64,000 nucleotides of DNA. It comes from Patiria miniata (lineage: Eukaryota > Echinodermata > Asteroidea > Valvatida > Asterinidae). The stretch is taken from assembly GCF_015706575.1 (NCBI RefSeq), contig NW_024037060.1, positions 2,439,983-2,503,982 on the forward strand. The letters run 5' to 3'. Shown here piece after piece: positions 15,101 to 30,100 of this stretch. Under the pieces are notes generated by a model that saw nothing but the letters and a program-made list of their open reading frames with translations, was not told where the DNA came from and ran no database searches. A program made the translations under genes and the position numbers. How positions within the stretch are numbered: position 1 is the first letter of the stretch; every line of letters starts with the position of its first letter.

Positions 15101-18100
15101 AGAGACGACCAAGAAACCACGATTGAGAAGCTGCGCAGCCAGGTCAAGTCCATGGAGCACACCCAGGCAGAGTCGGTCTCTCTGGCCAAGAGGGTCGCCG
15201 AGCTGGAGCAGGAGAATGCCAGGCTACGCCAGGAGCTGGAGCAGACCGTCTTGGAGAAGAACGCACTCAATGAGGAGATGGGACGGGTCCTGCAGGAACA
15301 CAAAGAGGTGAGTCTAGGGTGCCGAGTGAGTTAGTTTGGGTTTTTTTGCGGAGGAAAGTTTTATTGCTAGCGGGAGAGGCCTTTTTTGAAGTGCGGTTAC
15401 AGGAAATACCAGTACATTGTAAGTCAGTGCGTAAAAACTGTGCATTACCGGCATTTGTAACAATGAACTGATGAATAACTGTAAGATGCCAACTTGAAGG
15501 ATGTCAACCATGACGTCAAAAAGAAGCATCTTTCAGGCACAATGCTTGGTGGCGCGCCTTGTTGTGAATCGTTTGTATTGCAAGTCTTGCCTGACTGATA
15601 TTGGATCACTGATCAAGTTGTGGTATACCAAATCCTGTTTGGAATACAGCTTGGGTACCGGTGAATTTTCAGCCACCAATTCAAGGCAGCATATTGGTCA
15701 TCTGTCGTGTTTTATCAAGAAAGCTAATTCCATCTGTCATATCACTTTGACAAACATACGGTAGTTGCTAAAATGTCTCAGAAAGGAGTAAATCTTCAAA
15801 TCCATTCATCCAATCAAAACTTCAGACCAGACATTTGTTCCATTTCTTTTAAGGGAAAAAAGCTGCACAAATTGAACTTTAAAAGCATTTTATTATAACG
15901 CAATCTTTTTTGCGATTATCCAGACATATTTTTATTTGCATGTATGTCATTTCCCATTGTAAGTGTAGTGTTTTTTTGGTTATTAGCTCTTTCACAGATT
16001 TAGCTCACTAATGTCAATTCCTTTCATATCTTTGCAGAATCATTCTTATCATTTGCACAATCGATACAAATTCATTGTTCAAAAATTGCTCGTTGGCTCT
16101 TTCAAATAGAAAAGACTGTAGTGAAAAGCTGTGTGTCTGTGACATATTTGTTAATATTTATTTTTTTAGTCTGGAAATTTGAAATTGTTTTTCAACATTT
16201 TTTTTATAGTTACAGCTTGCAAATGTGCAAAATGACAGCAGAGTTCAGGGACATTTTAAGCTGTTGGTCTTACAAAACCAGCTTATCTACATTATAAGAT
16301 TATCCAAAATTACCCTAATGTCTGAAGTAAAACCTAAAAAAAAAAAAGAGTTCACCTTTATAAAACTGCATGTCACGATGTCAGTGAGATTTGTCTAAGG
16401 TTAAACGTTACGGGGAGTGGATATGATTCATGTGCCCTGTTATCTACTGACTGATCTCGTGTCCCAGGGGGTTCCATGTGGTTAGAAGCACTGCCTATAA
16501 AATGATCAAGGTTTCATATAATTTAACATGTTGATAGACCATAAGCACACATTTTTTTAAGGGGGGGGGGGGGGGGATGGGGACTAGGCATTTTTTTGGG
16601 GGGGGGGGGGGTTGATATCACAAGTAGACACAATGTGATGTCAGATTTTAAACCCCTAAAAATGAATGTCATTTTCCCACTGTCTTTGGTTTCTTGTTTA
16701 ATAAGCCATGTTGCCGTGCTCTTAGCTTTCCACTAGTGATTCTAGAACTGCAAGATTTTGCCTGCGTACCTCTCTCGTGCCATATTTCTATCTGGCTTGT
16801 TGAGACTGCTGTGGAGATGTTTCTTGCTACTGTTGATGCAATACAACCCTCATAAACCCACCCTATCTCAACCTACCCTTACTCCACCCAGTTCAACCCA
16901 AACAATCCCTCTTGGCCACTTGATTCAGAACCAATCTATCCCAGCCAAACCCTTGCCAATCTAGCCAAACCAACTAACTTAATTCGAACCATCATCACTA
17001 TCTTCCTACTCTGTAAATTCCTTCTTTTTTTCCCCTTTTTTTTTAGCTTCATATTCTTTCCCTTCTCTGTGTATCCTTCACCTCATGTGGGTGTTTGTGG
17101 GGGACTGGGATGGGCAAAATCGATACAAAAAGAGAATACAAATAATAATTATTAAACCCCGACCCCAACTACATGTAAGTGCCCTCATCTCACAGCTTTG
17201 CACCCAACACAGCCTAGCCCAGCCAACCCAACCCGACCCATCCCAGTTCTACTCAATCCAACCCAGCCTAGCCCAACTTAACACAACACAACCCAACTCA
17301 AACCAGCCCAGCCTAGCCCAACTTAACACAACACAACCCAACTCAAACCAGCCCAGTTCTACCCAACCCATCACAGCACATCACAACCCGACACAACCCA
17401 GCCCAACACAACCAAGCCCAACACAACCAAGCCCAACACGACCCAACCCAACCCGACCCAACCCGACCCAACCCAGCCTAACCCAGCCCAACCTAGCCCA
17501 GCCCAGCCCAACCAAATACAACCCAACCCAAGACAACCCAACTCAACCCTTCCCATCCCAGTCCAACCCAACCAAACTCAACCCATCCCAACCAACTTAC
17601 CAACCCATGTCTAAACCAATTCAAACCTACATAACCAAGCACAGCCCAGTCAAGCCCATCCAAACCCACCTCATCCCAACTCAGCCCAACCCCACCCAAC
17701 CCTAACTCAGTCTTATCCAAACTATTCAAATCAAAAGTATACCCAGCCCGCCCAACGGTCATGAACTTCAACCCAGTACCACCCTATACCAACTATGCAC
17801 TCTCAATGCTTTGTACCCAGCACAACCCAACTCAACCCATTGCAGTACCTTCTAAACCCATTACTGACCCAACACTTTCCCATTGCCTTGATGATGGGCC
17901 ACTAACCCACTTGATGTTTGTTGATTCTTCTCTGGCAGGCTGTCAAACAATTTCTCAAGGTAAATATACCCTTTGCATGATAAACAAGAAAGGGGGAAAA
18001 AAAAAAAGTCATGCAATAATTGCATCATGGAGCTTCACGGTTGAAGTTTGTGGCTTCATCCTAAGAGTTTGTCCAGGCAACAATTTAGTTTCCTTTTTTT

Positions 18101-21100
18101 TTAAAAAGAGACATCTAGCTCACAAGCTTGTATTGCAAACTTTGCTGCTTCCGATTTATTTCAGAATGGGCTGTCTTGATGCTTATCATCATCATTGCTT
18201 ATCATTTTTTTGGAATGGTTGACTTGAAGATGATTGCTGTCACATGTGGTTGGCATTGCTTTCTAAATTTGCTTCACGTTAAGATCAGTTCATCATCTTA
18301 ATTGGCTGCTCTTGCGAAGCTATGATTGCCTGAGGAATGAGAATTTTGGTCAAAATACGAGTTTTAAACACAGTTGTGTCAAAGGATTGGACATGGATAT
18401 GGAAGGGGGGGGGTCAGCTGGTCAGCCAATTGACCACGGACTGATTCAGAGTGTGTCAGAACCAGACATGGCCCGCAGGGTAAAGCAGAGGGCATTGCAG
18501 TGATTACACCCCGAATTATGGAGACCCTAATTACCTCCTAATAGGTCGTCTGTAAATTGGTTAAGCCCACCAGGAAAGGGGCGGATTAATTGATTGATTG
18601 ACTGTTGCATTGTGGGCCAGTAGTAGCCTTGTCCGTAAAGGGTTGTGCCAGGGTCAGAGGGTAGCTTCAGGCTTATTGAGATTATGTAGACAGTAACAAA
18701 AAAACGCAAGTGGGACTTCATGGGATTTTGATATCATCCCGGATATCAATTTCACATTCACATGTAAGCAAACTAAAGCTGAGTTTGATTTTGCACATCA
18801 AAACTTTTTTCATGGTAAGGAGGTTTCATAGGTTTGCCTACTTAGAGAATGCTGCTGAGCAATTTCACATTTGTGTCAAGCAATCTAAAGCTGAGAACTA
18901 GTTACACATCTGTCTGCGCTAACCGAAAATCTACTCATGTTAAGCAAGTTTGTGCGCTTGGCAAGTGTTTTAACTCAGGCCATGCTCATCATAACTCATG
19001 ATTGGATCAGGGGTTTATGCTGGAACATTCACCCCTTGGAGCCCCTTTTGTTGAGCTCAACAAACATTGTTCTTTTAACCCTTTGGGGCACAGGGCAGTC
19101 GCTAGCTACCGTCCAAGAAACTTTTTTTATCTGTGCATCTAATCCGAGTAATTTACGCACCAAAGGGTTAAATGTGGATATTGAATTGAGCCCCATCATT
19201 CATGATACATGGGTAGGAAAGTATGCATTACGTCAAAGTTTGATACCTCACAGGGAAGATAATGTGAATTCAATTCTGTCAAGGAAGTGGCATCTGTTAG
19301 TTAAGTCGCTCACGACTTCCTTGAAAGCTGATCCCTATAATTGGGCAACTTGTATGTATTTCGTTGGAATATGAATTCAGTTGGGTAATGTTGAAAGTCA
19401 CAGTGAAACTACAATCGTTGACGTCATGAAACATGCTTGCTTTCGATATTTGCAAGCTTTTGTAAGCAAGAAATGCTCCGGCTAGCACAGTGTCACTTCT
19501 GGTTGCGGAATTTCATTGTGTCTCACCAATAAGATTCCATCACTTTACACGAGGAGACAGTAAACTAGTTTACTCCTTCTTGCCATATATGATGCCTTAT
19601 TCAAATCAGTTAAATGCAGATGACGGCAAATTGCAGATATGGCTTCATTTCTTATTTCTGGCTGGCCATATGTTTCATTTTTTTTGGCTGCTTTGCCTCT
19701 ACTCTCCTATTTTTCATTTGGTAGCATGTTGGCATGGTTCATTTTTAAAGATTTTTGTTATATTTAATTGAAATTGTAATTTGGAGATTGAAAACATGTT
19801 AAACCCTATCTGAGTGGTTTGGGGAAATGAGATCACTGAAGTCATGCGACAGTTGTTTCTTGACAAATTTGTTTGACTTTGGTTTCTTGGATAACAGAGT
19901 TACATGTAATTGTATGCTTGATAAAAATCAGTATCTTGTTTTGTTCAATGACTAATACAGAAAATGAAATGTTAGTCTGAATGATAACACATTATCCAGG
20001 CCATGAACCTTCTCCTGTCTTCTGTAGCTCGATTCATGTGACAGTTTATGCATACTTAACTAAACCATCATTTACATACCCACAAAGTCTTACATAAAAG
20101 TTATATTGTATATCTAGTAAACAAAATAATGTGTGGTGCTTGTAGTGCTTTCAATTAAAGGTAGATGTGGGTCTCAAAGCACTTCACAATTATTACCCCG
20201 GTTCAACAGGCCATGAGACCACTTTTCTGCAGCCGAGATCAGTGCAATCTGGTCCCTATCCTTACAGATACCCATTTATACTCCTGGGTAAAGAGAGGCA
20301 ATTGTAGTGAAGTGTCTTGCCCAAGAACACAAGCACCATGTTCTCCATTAGGGTTTGAGCCCACGTACCATGGCACCTGAGTCGAACACCGTAACCAATG
20401 GAACACATCACTCTAGTAGTAGCTCAGCCCTTGTATTTCTAGATGTTCTGATCGCCAATTTACACACAGCAGTTTTTAGCTTCCTTTCCTACCCCCTTGG
20501 GTACTTTGGGAGGGGAAGTCTCTCACACTCTCGTCCTGTCTGTGACTTTTCACCTTGTCCTTCTTCCTTCCCCTCGGAAATTTTGTTTCTGTCTGAGGAA
20601 ATTTTACCCTAGATAAATGCTCCTTTTTTTAAACTCTGGCTCATTTTAGTGGGCTAGTGTCTAAATTTGCTGTGACTTTTGGGGCACTGGCTTTACATTC
20701 AGCACATGCACGGGACCATGGGGTAGTTGGGAAAGGAAGGGGTTGGTCGAGTTCACTTAGGGTAAAGTCTATGTATGGACTCTACGTATGCACAAAAGAG
20801 GGCGCCAAACTGTGCTGTGGTTGAGTCCATCACAACTCTTCCCAAGTCTGCACAAGTCTTCACAATGCCATCACTAGTCAATCACAAGTCCAACACAAGT
20901 CCATCATAAGTCATCCAGTCTCAAGTCTCATTCAGTCACAAGCTATTCGAGTGAATTGTTGACAAAGACATTTTTTTTGTTATTTTCATCCCCTCTTGCT
21001 TCATGTGAGCAGACTTTTGACCTGACGTGTGAATTAATTGCGACCGGAATTGTGATAGACTCTCAGGCACAGTGAAATGGTGTGAAGGACATTTAGCTGG

Positions 21101-24100
21101 TTCCCACACGCTGTTCACCATTTATAAATCCTACGGCTACCAGCATGCACAGAGCAACATAGCACGTAGTGGATTTTCTATGTTGTTTTCTTTTTCAAAT
21201 TTCAGCTTTTTTGGGGGGCACAGAGCATCTTTCACTTTGAAATAAATTTAAATTCTTACAATAGATGATTAATTTCACCAGGGGTTCAATCAAAAACCTT
21301 GTTGTGGAGGATGTCGTAGTATGAAACACTCAAAACCCTATTTATATTTATTGCAATTGGGGACTGTTATTGCTCCATGTCAATAACCTTTCACCACTGC
21401 TTCTGAAACAAACTAAAACCACATTCCTCAAGTTTAGTTTCTGATTGGATTCAGTTTCCCTTTTTGTGATTCAAATAAAAAAAATAGTATATGTTTCTAG
21501 GAGAAATCCGATGTAAAGATCTTACTTGCTGTTTCTTAAGTAGACATCTTGGGTTTTTTTGTTTCCGTCTTACAGGAGAAAGACAAACAAGAAGCAGAGA
21601 GCGAGAAGCTGAGGAAAGACCTGCAGGAGAAAGAGAATCAGTACAAGGAATTGGAGGAAAGCTCGGAAGGTAAGAAAGGAGGCGGAGCTGGCATAAATAG
21701 AGGCGGAGCTCGCATAAATGGGGGCGGAGCTCGCATAAATAGGCCTATCTGTTAAGTCCGCCCTGTACTATTTTGGCCAATCAGAGCACTTACGAAGTGA
21801 CCAAATGTCTGACAAAAGTTTGACACATGCATAACAAGCGGGGGCATATCAACAAAGGGAGGAGGTGGTTTCCCCCCCCCCCCTCCCACCTGCATAACTA
21901 AAAGAGGTGGGGGGGAAGGGAGGGGGTTAGCTGTGCATGATGATATGCTGAATGAGATCTCTGCACACAATCTTGTTATTTGACTTGTGATGGACTAAAC
22001 TAACACTCTCTTATTTTTTTTTTTTTGCTCCTCCTTCCAGAGCGAGTCAAGAAGGAGGTGGAAGCCGCCCAGGAGGAGATCCTCAAGGAGCTGGCCGAGG
22101 AGAAAACCCGGCACCAGAAACTCCTCCAGGATTACTCCAGGATGGAGCAACGCTGCGACAACCTTAAGGAGGACCTCGAGGCCGCCCAGAACCCTCCCCA
22201 GCAGTTCATGCAGCACGTCAGGACGGACAGCAGCGAGGGCGGGGAGTCTGGCTACGGCACGCTGTCCACCACTCAGGTGGAGGACGTGGAGAACGTGGAG
22301 GATGAAATACAGGTAATGTCGGCTGACTGGTCATGGAAATATCTTAGTTCTTAATTATGTTCAAGAGCAAACTGTGTAATGTTCACGTATAAAATACTTG
22401 CTTGAGAGAGAATGTTCACCTCACAAATGCTTTTAGTTGTCAGGTGGACTTCTTAATTTTCGTGTATCCGATCATCATTCTTCACACTGTGCTATTCTCA
22501 AGAGTGTTTCTGAGAACAAATGACTGAACATGTTCTGTCATCAGATAGTTGTATGGTGCAAATCAATGCAGTCAATGCCTTGTGACAGCATGTAAATTTT
22601 AATCTTAGGTCCTGCTCTTCACCGACATAAACATAAGCTTGTGAAATTCTTAGTTGGGTCAAGTGTTGTGAGACTGCTATCTTGAACAAAACAAAAAAAT
22701 CTGAGGATAGCATTTGAGTTCTTAGTTCTTGGTTTGGTTGCTGCTTCAGTGAGCAAATTCTAAAGCAACAGACCTGTATGTCATCATCTCTCGATGGATG
22801 TCATTTATAAAGTCTTAAATCTCAGGAAGGATGACCTATGCTTTGCTCAGCACTGACATTCAAGACGCCCCGCAAGGGGAGGAAGAAAATCATTAAGAAA
22901 TGCTTCGATTTAGAAGCAAACATCGCAAACCGCGGAACAATTCGGAGTCAAGCCCACGTGAGGAAGGAAAGTGCAAACATGATGCATACGTGTCGAGCTT
23001 AAGCAGGATTTCAGGTCTTAGCACAGGATGGGTGTTGGGGAAAGATGTGTGATGAAGTCAGTCTTAAGTCAATCCATCTGGGCTTGGTTTGAAACTTTTG
23101 AGCAAAGTTTTATCAAGCACCATCTACTCTTCCCACACGGAGCCCATACATGTACAGGTAGTTAGTGTCAATGACCCCTCAACTGAATCATCCCTAGTTG
23201 GACTACCGGTCAACCTTTATTTCTAAAAGCTCACGGTCCTGGCTTCTTGCTGTGATATGACCTTCTTTTGAAATTGCAAATTCTGTAAGCTAAGTTTTGA
23301 CTTAAGCTCCTCAAAACTGCTTTGGCACAGACATGGTGAGCTAAGTATGAGTGTCTGCACTTTATTGTCATGAGGCGGTTAAACAACACTTATAAAAAGT
23401 ACCTACAGTATTTAAAAGTGTCTGCTGTTGCAAGCTGCAAGTTGTTGATTACATTAACTATATAGCCCCTCCCAGACCCTTCAAAATATTTCAGGAGACT
23501 TTCAGGATTAACTTTGATGTGCCAAAGAAAATACCACCAGTCTTTAACACAGTTGTGGATTGGTGGAAGATTCGTGAAAGGTCTTTGGAAATTATGCTAG
23601 GGAAAAAGATGCGAAGGGAGTGAGGGATTGAGGATAGTCGTGGATCACATTGGGCCAATTGACACAAACCCTGCCACACGCAGCACAGCGTAACAGTGTA
23701 AAAGTCTGTGGGACCTTGTGGCATTGGGCCATCGATACCAGTGCATTACCTGCCAATTCTGTGACAGTGGGAACTAATTCCATTAAACAGTTCCTCTGTT
23801 GTATCCTGTTGCATTTGAAGACCACAGACTCTGAGGCAGTTAGGTCTTTGGAATTTCACCAGTTGGATCTCTTTACACTGGGCAGGCTCCATTTTGAATG
23901 AGTGTTGCAAGTTGTCACATTGGGCAGGGTTCCAGGAAAAAATTGAGTTTGCATCGGAATTACTTGGCTACGACTGGATATAACACGTTGGTCTATGCAT
24001 GTTTGATTTAATTCGGACACTGCCCTTCCCCTGGAGGGTTAGCTTTAAGCAAGTGTTTTGATGAGGTGCGGCTTTTTTCAGGAGCAGGGTCAGGAGAAAG

Positions 24101-27100
24101 CCAGCATGGACATGAACGTCTTCCTGAAGCTGCAGCAGAGGGTGCGAGACCTGGAAAAGGAGAAGCGACAATTCCAGGTCAAGCTGGAGAAGAGCCAGTC
24201 CGACTCCAAGACGCGGAAAAGCACCATGGAAGGGGACCTGGACGCCTCCCATGCTGAGGTAGGATCATCATGAGAATCCCAGGCTGATTTCACTGAACTG
24301 CTATAGACAAATTCGGCAAACAAAATTAGAAGCCAATTAGAAGCTCCTTAAGACCAATAGGGCTACCAATTGCTCGCGGAAGTGGTTCCATCTAAAAATT
24401 ACTTCTAATTTGTTTTTGCTGAATTATTCTATAGACCAGGGCCCAATTTTATAGCTTTGCTAACCACAGAATTCTACAGGTACAATCACCTTTCTGTGCT
24501 ACATAGCGCTAGCAAAAAATGAATTATGTGCCAAATCTTAATTACAGGTCGTACACATGCACATAAGCCAAATTTCATAACCAACCTGTGAAGTAGGCTA
24601 ACCATAAGCACAGAATTATCTGCTACAGTAAGGGGGAATTTTATTTTTCTATTAAAAGGCAAGCGGAGCCATGCAGTTATGACATGCACTGGTGACATTG
24701 TCTATGAGCAGTAAACATTTTACTTGAAACAAAATTTGCTTAGCAAAAACAGGTTACCAACTGAAATCTAAAACTGCTCAGAATATGTGGGTTGAAAAGA
24801 AATGATCACCACTTTGATTTGTTAAGTAACAGGTTAATTGTTTTAAGAATAATAAGAAAACAATGCATGATGGTGTTCATGCTGATCAATTGGCTCATGG
24901 TGTTTAGGGGGTGCCATTTCAAGACAGTTATAGTATCCTCAGTTCATTCCTTAATTTATCTTATCTTTCAAATATTGTCTGCGTTTGCAGTTAATCTCCT
25001 ACAAGGATGAGAACATGATGCTCAAGAAAGACCTGGGTCATTGCGACAGGCCCTCCAGAGTGATTCACCGGAGGATGACATGTTGAAGGTTCTGACCAAT
25101 CAGGTGTCGGCGCTGGGCGACGAGAACCACAAACACAGGCAGGAGATCCTGAGGTGAGTCCAGATGAAACGGAGGACAAAATTATTACAAAGATTGCCCA
25201 AAAATGAGGAGAAACCACCAAGATAAACGTTCTGTAAACAGTACAAATCACTCCATTGAAAACCTTCAATCACCTTTACTCATTGCTGCTCACACAGTAG
25301 AGCATGTAAGTTGACCTCAAAAACCTGCGACATTTTACGAAAATACAGCACATCCGCGCACCATGTATGCCATCTACAAAGTGTGTAACGTCTGGGGTTT
25401 TTTTGGTTGCTTTTATTTATGTGTCCTGACTGGGCCCATCCAATCGAGGAAATAAATGAGGACTTCAAAACAAATAAAAGCATCACAATGTACAACATAT
25501 TGCAAAAATTGCGAATTGATGACTATTATAATAAAAATTGTTGACTTCAACTTCCGTTCAATCGATCACGCATATTACAATTAGGTGAATTCTTAACGCA
25601 ATTCAAAGCGTGAACCACTACACGAAACCCACAGACTCTTAGTCAAGTTGTCTATGCAATTTAAGTAACAACATGGCCACAAAAAAAATCATCTTTTCTC
25701 CAAAACTCAATAGAAAACTTTGCCTGATTGGACAATTGTGGTGTCTCGCCTCACAGGTTAAAGACAGAACTGACCAATCAGCAACGCCGATGGGAGAACC
25801 GGTACAACGGGGAGGACTCCCCCGACAGCGGTGTCAGTAAGGAGAGAGAAAACCTCATACAAGAAGAGATTGCCTCGCTGAAGGATGACGACAACTTGGA
25901 TGTCGCCTACAAATCACTGAAGATGACAAACCAGTAAGTAGACATCTCCTTGTTTATTTTAACTCAGGATGCAATCCTCACTACATCTTACTTTAAATTC
26001 AAGAAATAGCCTTTTCTGGCATAGCGTCTAACATTCCTGAAATTAGAGTAAAAACTTTTGGAGGACATTTATCTGATGTCCGGGAATCTTTTAGGGCAGT
26101 GACAAGAAATTTCTTCTTGAATTAAGAAAACTCCTTTGGCTTCAAACAATATGTGGCATTTCGTGGGTATGGTGGACAAACATTTGGCGCCATACCCTCA
26201 ACATAGGGAATTGTATCGGTTATGCAGTAATTGTAATGCAGTGTTGTTTATTGGATGGTAAAAATGCATGCAAACCAGTTAGATTAGCGCTTTCACTTCA
26301 AGTCTGGTTCCCCGCCTCGCCAATTAAACTCTAAGATACAACCAGTGGAAAATCTTGGAAAAATTGGCTCACTCGTTGAAGTCTTAAAGTTGGATTTTCT
26401 TAAAGGGTGAAAACAATTTTCATTGACACTGCATAATACTGCCCGCAAGTCTGGTCCAAATTTGACCTACTCCAACAAACATTGTAGCGGATATGTATGT
26501 TATATGTAACAACTTTCACTGACTGGTTCATTGCTACACCTGTTAATGTGTGTATCTCGTCTGATAACATAAAATAACACAAATTAAAAAAAGGTTGAGG
26601 GTCTTACGTTTAACACTAAGATTGTTTTCCATACGTCTGGGTTCTGTTCGTGCCTCATTCCTATTTACTTGTATGACGATATTTGTTAAGTTTGTAAACT
26701 GGTACAAATGTTACTTGTTTCCGTTTCCGTAAGTACTCTGAATGAAAACAAAACAAAAAAAATAAGTAAACAAGATAATAATGTTGCAGAATATTGCTGT
26801 GAGTGTGAAAGAAACCAAAAAAGGGCCAGACATGCAACAGAAATAGTTCATATCATTGTGTGTGTTGCTTGCTGACGGAATAATATTGGGTTTTTTTATA
26901 TGTATGGTAGCCAAATGTGTGCATACTTTTGTGTTTGCTTTTTTTTCACTTTTTGCCTTCCAGTGTGGACAGACTTATACTCATGTACTTAGGACAGAAT
27001 TTCAGATTTCAAATTTTTGGAGCCTACTCCCGATCTCAAACAAATCTAAAGTCATTTTGATGGGCATTGTTAATTTCTAAATGTAATATGATTAGTGGAA

Positions 27101-30100
27101 TTTAGTTGCCATTATATGGCAAAACGGTGCAGTGTTTGGATTCTGTTAGACCCTCCCTTCCTCCTACTGTTCTTGCCCCGCCCCCTCCTCAACCCAATGG
27201 CAGTACTTACTTTTCCGACCAACTTTGATATAAAATCATCAGAGTTTCAGTCACTCACTCTAAGTGATCTTTCTTTGGTCAGTCAGCTTGGACAATAAAC
27301 ATCCAAAGTCTCCCCTCCCCACCCCGAAAAAAAATTAATAACTTTAAAGGGAACTGTAATCTCTGAACTTCAATCACAGAATACTCCTTTTTTTTTACAT
27401 ACCAACATTTGCATAACTGCTTTCCGTTCCTTTGTTGTTGTTTTTTGGTCAAAATTTGATTTCTACTCGTACTTGACATTTCATGGGATAGTTGGTTTGG
27501 TTTCATTTAAAGCTTACATGTACATAGTGCATTCCTGAGTGCTGTTATTTTACATGTGTGTCAACTTGGCCGGCAATGTATCCAGTGCAACTCTCAAGTG
27601 TTTAGTTAATTAACAAGAAACGTTTGCCTACCGGTATATTTACATATTAAACCCGAAGAAACTTTAACAATTAACCTATGGATTGATGGTTGTATGGGCT
27701 CCATGTGTGACTACTTGTTAACATTGGTGAGCAGAGGATAGTTACTGACAGAAGATGTGAGATTAAACTAGAACTGCAAGCATGCTTGCAAAGAGTGCTG
27801 GAAAATGTTCATGAAAATTTGAACCTATTCACCTTGTACATTGTTAGTACATAGATGTGCACATGTGGTTTCCCCCTACTAAAAAAAAACCAGTCCACTA
27901 AGAAGAACGTTTACCTTTGCAGATGGATCAAAATCATTATCGAAGACCCAGTCAAATACAAATCTGTTTGAAAAGTAAAGCAAATTTTCCAACAAGCAAA
28001 GCCTGATATTTATTTCCGTCAGAGGCTTGGCAATGTCTGCCCATGGATCCAACTTTAAAGTGTGTGTAAGACATGTACATGTACAAGCACGGAGCATGTA
28101 GTTCTTAACACACAGAAATAATTTTAAGTCTTTCATGATGGCTTCTTTTTTTTGCCATAGTATGAATTTCAAAGGATTTTTACAAAGTTTGTTTAAAGAA
28201 ACATTTAACATAAGAAGTTCCCTTAATTCCCAAGTCAGTGTTTTACTACCAGGTTAATTCAGCTTCATTTACATATATGTCACACCAAATCTGACCAATC
28301 ACAGGCTTGCATGTCAAACAACTCCAAACCCACCCCCACAAACTCAAAAACAACCCAGAACCCAATCCCATTGTTCACCCATGCTTTTTGTTGTTATTAT
28401 TTCCCCCAACACCCCCCCCCCCCTTTTTTTCTCCTCCACCCTATTCTTTGTCGCCGACCGTTTTTGTGTATATCTCCGCCTTCTCCCAGTCTGTTTGCTG
28501 CCCTCACTGCCAGCCAGACTAGTTTGCGCGACACGGTCTCAAAGTACGGCAGTCTGGCCGAAAATCACAATGACCTTCTGGTGGGCAAAATGTGAGTAAA
28601 TACCCCCCTGTCCCCGTTCCTGTCTGCCTCATGCCTGTCAGATTGTGTTTCTTCTTTTAGTTTGTTTTTAATCTATGGAAAAAATAGCTTGGGTTTAAGC
28701 TCATCTGAGATACTTAGCCTGGTCACTGAATGTGCATAGTTTCTCTTGTCATTTATTAGCATCTTGATGTGGATAGCACAACATCATTCCATTCATGGTC
28801 ACATATGTCTGATTGCTTTGGGGAGAAAAAAATAACTTGAGATCACATACAAGTGCTGATTTATTGTGTGATCACTTCATTTTTCAATGTGGTGCAGTTC
28901 TACATGGTAGTGGGGGGGTAGTTCCTTTAACTCCACTTGGCCACACACCACAAAAAACGCCTTTTTTAGTCCCCCCCCCCCCCCCCCTCAAAAAAAAAAA
29001 TGAATAAGAGAATTGTTTTTTTGGTGAGTAAAATTTTGCTAATAATGACCAACATTTTACAAATATGTAAAAAATTTGTAAAGCTGTCAAATTTGGTCTG
29101 TGTTTTGAAACAAACAAAATCTGGGGGTTTTTGTAGTTTATTTATTTCATAATTTGATCTCAAGTTTTGGGTTTTTGGGGATTAACTAAAGATTTTCAGT
29201 TCAGAACTGCACCTACATGCGTACTTCCACCAAAATAGTCACCCCAATTCAAGGTCGGCAAATACATGTATAGTCTTGCACTCTGGTTCACATCGGGAAA
29301 CGGGTCATTTGCTTTTGAAATCTCACTCCTTACAAAAACAAAGACTGTAGTTTTGATCATTCGTACTTTGTGTTTGGTTTTCCTGCACAGTGCTTCACTC
29401 ATGCATTCGGCACGACCAATTAATATCTCTTCTAATCATGCATCTTGCCTGTATCATTCAAAAATACTCCTATAAAAATAATCAGTCCCCTGAAAAACAG
29501 TACCCAGGAGTCCCCTTTTACAAGTTCCCATCAATTTTTAAAATATAAACTCAGATCACATTTTCAATTTCAATGTGGTGTCATTATGTACCAAAAGTGT
29601 GCTTTACTCTCCCTGTTGCGTCCCCCTCCCCCATCCCTAATCCTCTACCAATGTTAATCCCTCCTTTTTGAAGTCTCAAACCATCTAGACTAATCCTCAC
29701 ATATATGCATTTTGTATTAATCTTTTTTCTCAAGACAAAGCTTGTTCCATATTTTCGTTGGCCTCTGAATGAATACTAATACATAAAGCTTGTTGTATAG
29801 ATTTTAAGGGATATAAAAAAAACGAATTTTTAAAATTCTGCCGAGCAAAAAATTGAATATCATTTTTTTAAACTGGTGTGGGACGAACCCTTCATGGAAA
29901 GCACTGTAGTTGTGGGAATGACATAATAAAATTAAGATTTCATAATTAATTCTACAAAATTGTCAAAATAGAGAAACAAACTGGAGGATACTAGCTCATG
30001 TACTTCCATTCCAATTCTGGTACAAAATACACGACATTTGCTATTGTCTTGTAGCATCAGCATGTCATCTGCATATCATTTGCATATTTGCATGTCGGGC

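Larger units (their letters stand above)
15308..21575 (+). other. Long intron with AACCC/AGCCC low-complexity tract and repeats
   Basis: About 6.3 kb, non-coding. It holds poly-G near 16561 and 16600, the CCCAA-type tract (17205-17705), a hairpin MITE (19075-19171), a minus-strand SINE (20160-20405) and a divergent relative of the CAGTTGAGTC element (20825-20945). Confidence 0.6.

Noticed and set aside
17085-17705. 206-codon frame rich in T, Q, P, N
   Set aside because: Translation of the CCCAA/CCCAG satellite. The opposite strand is open too, as expected from composition.
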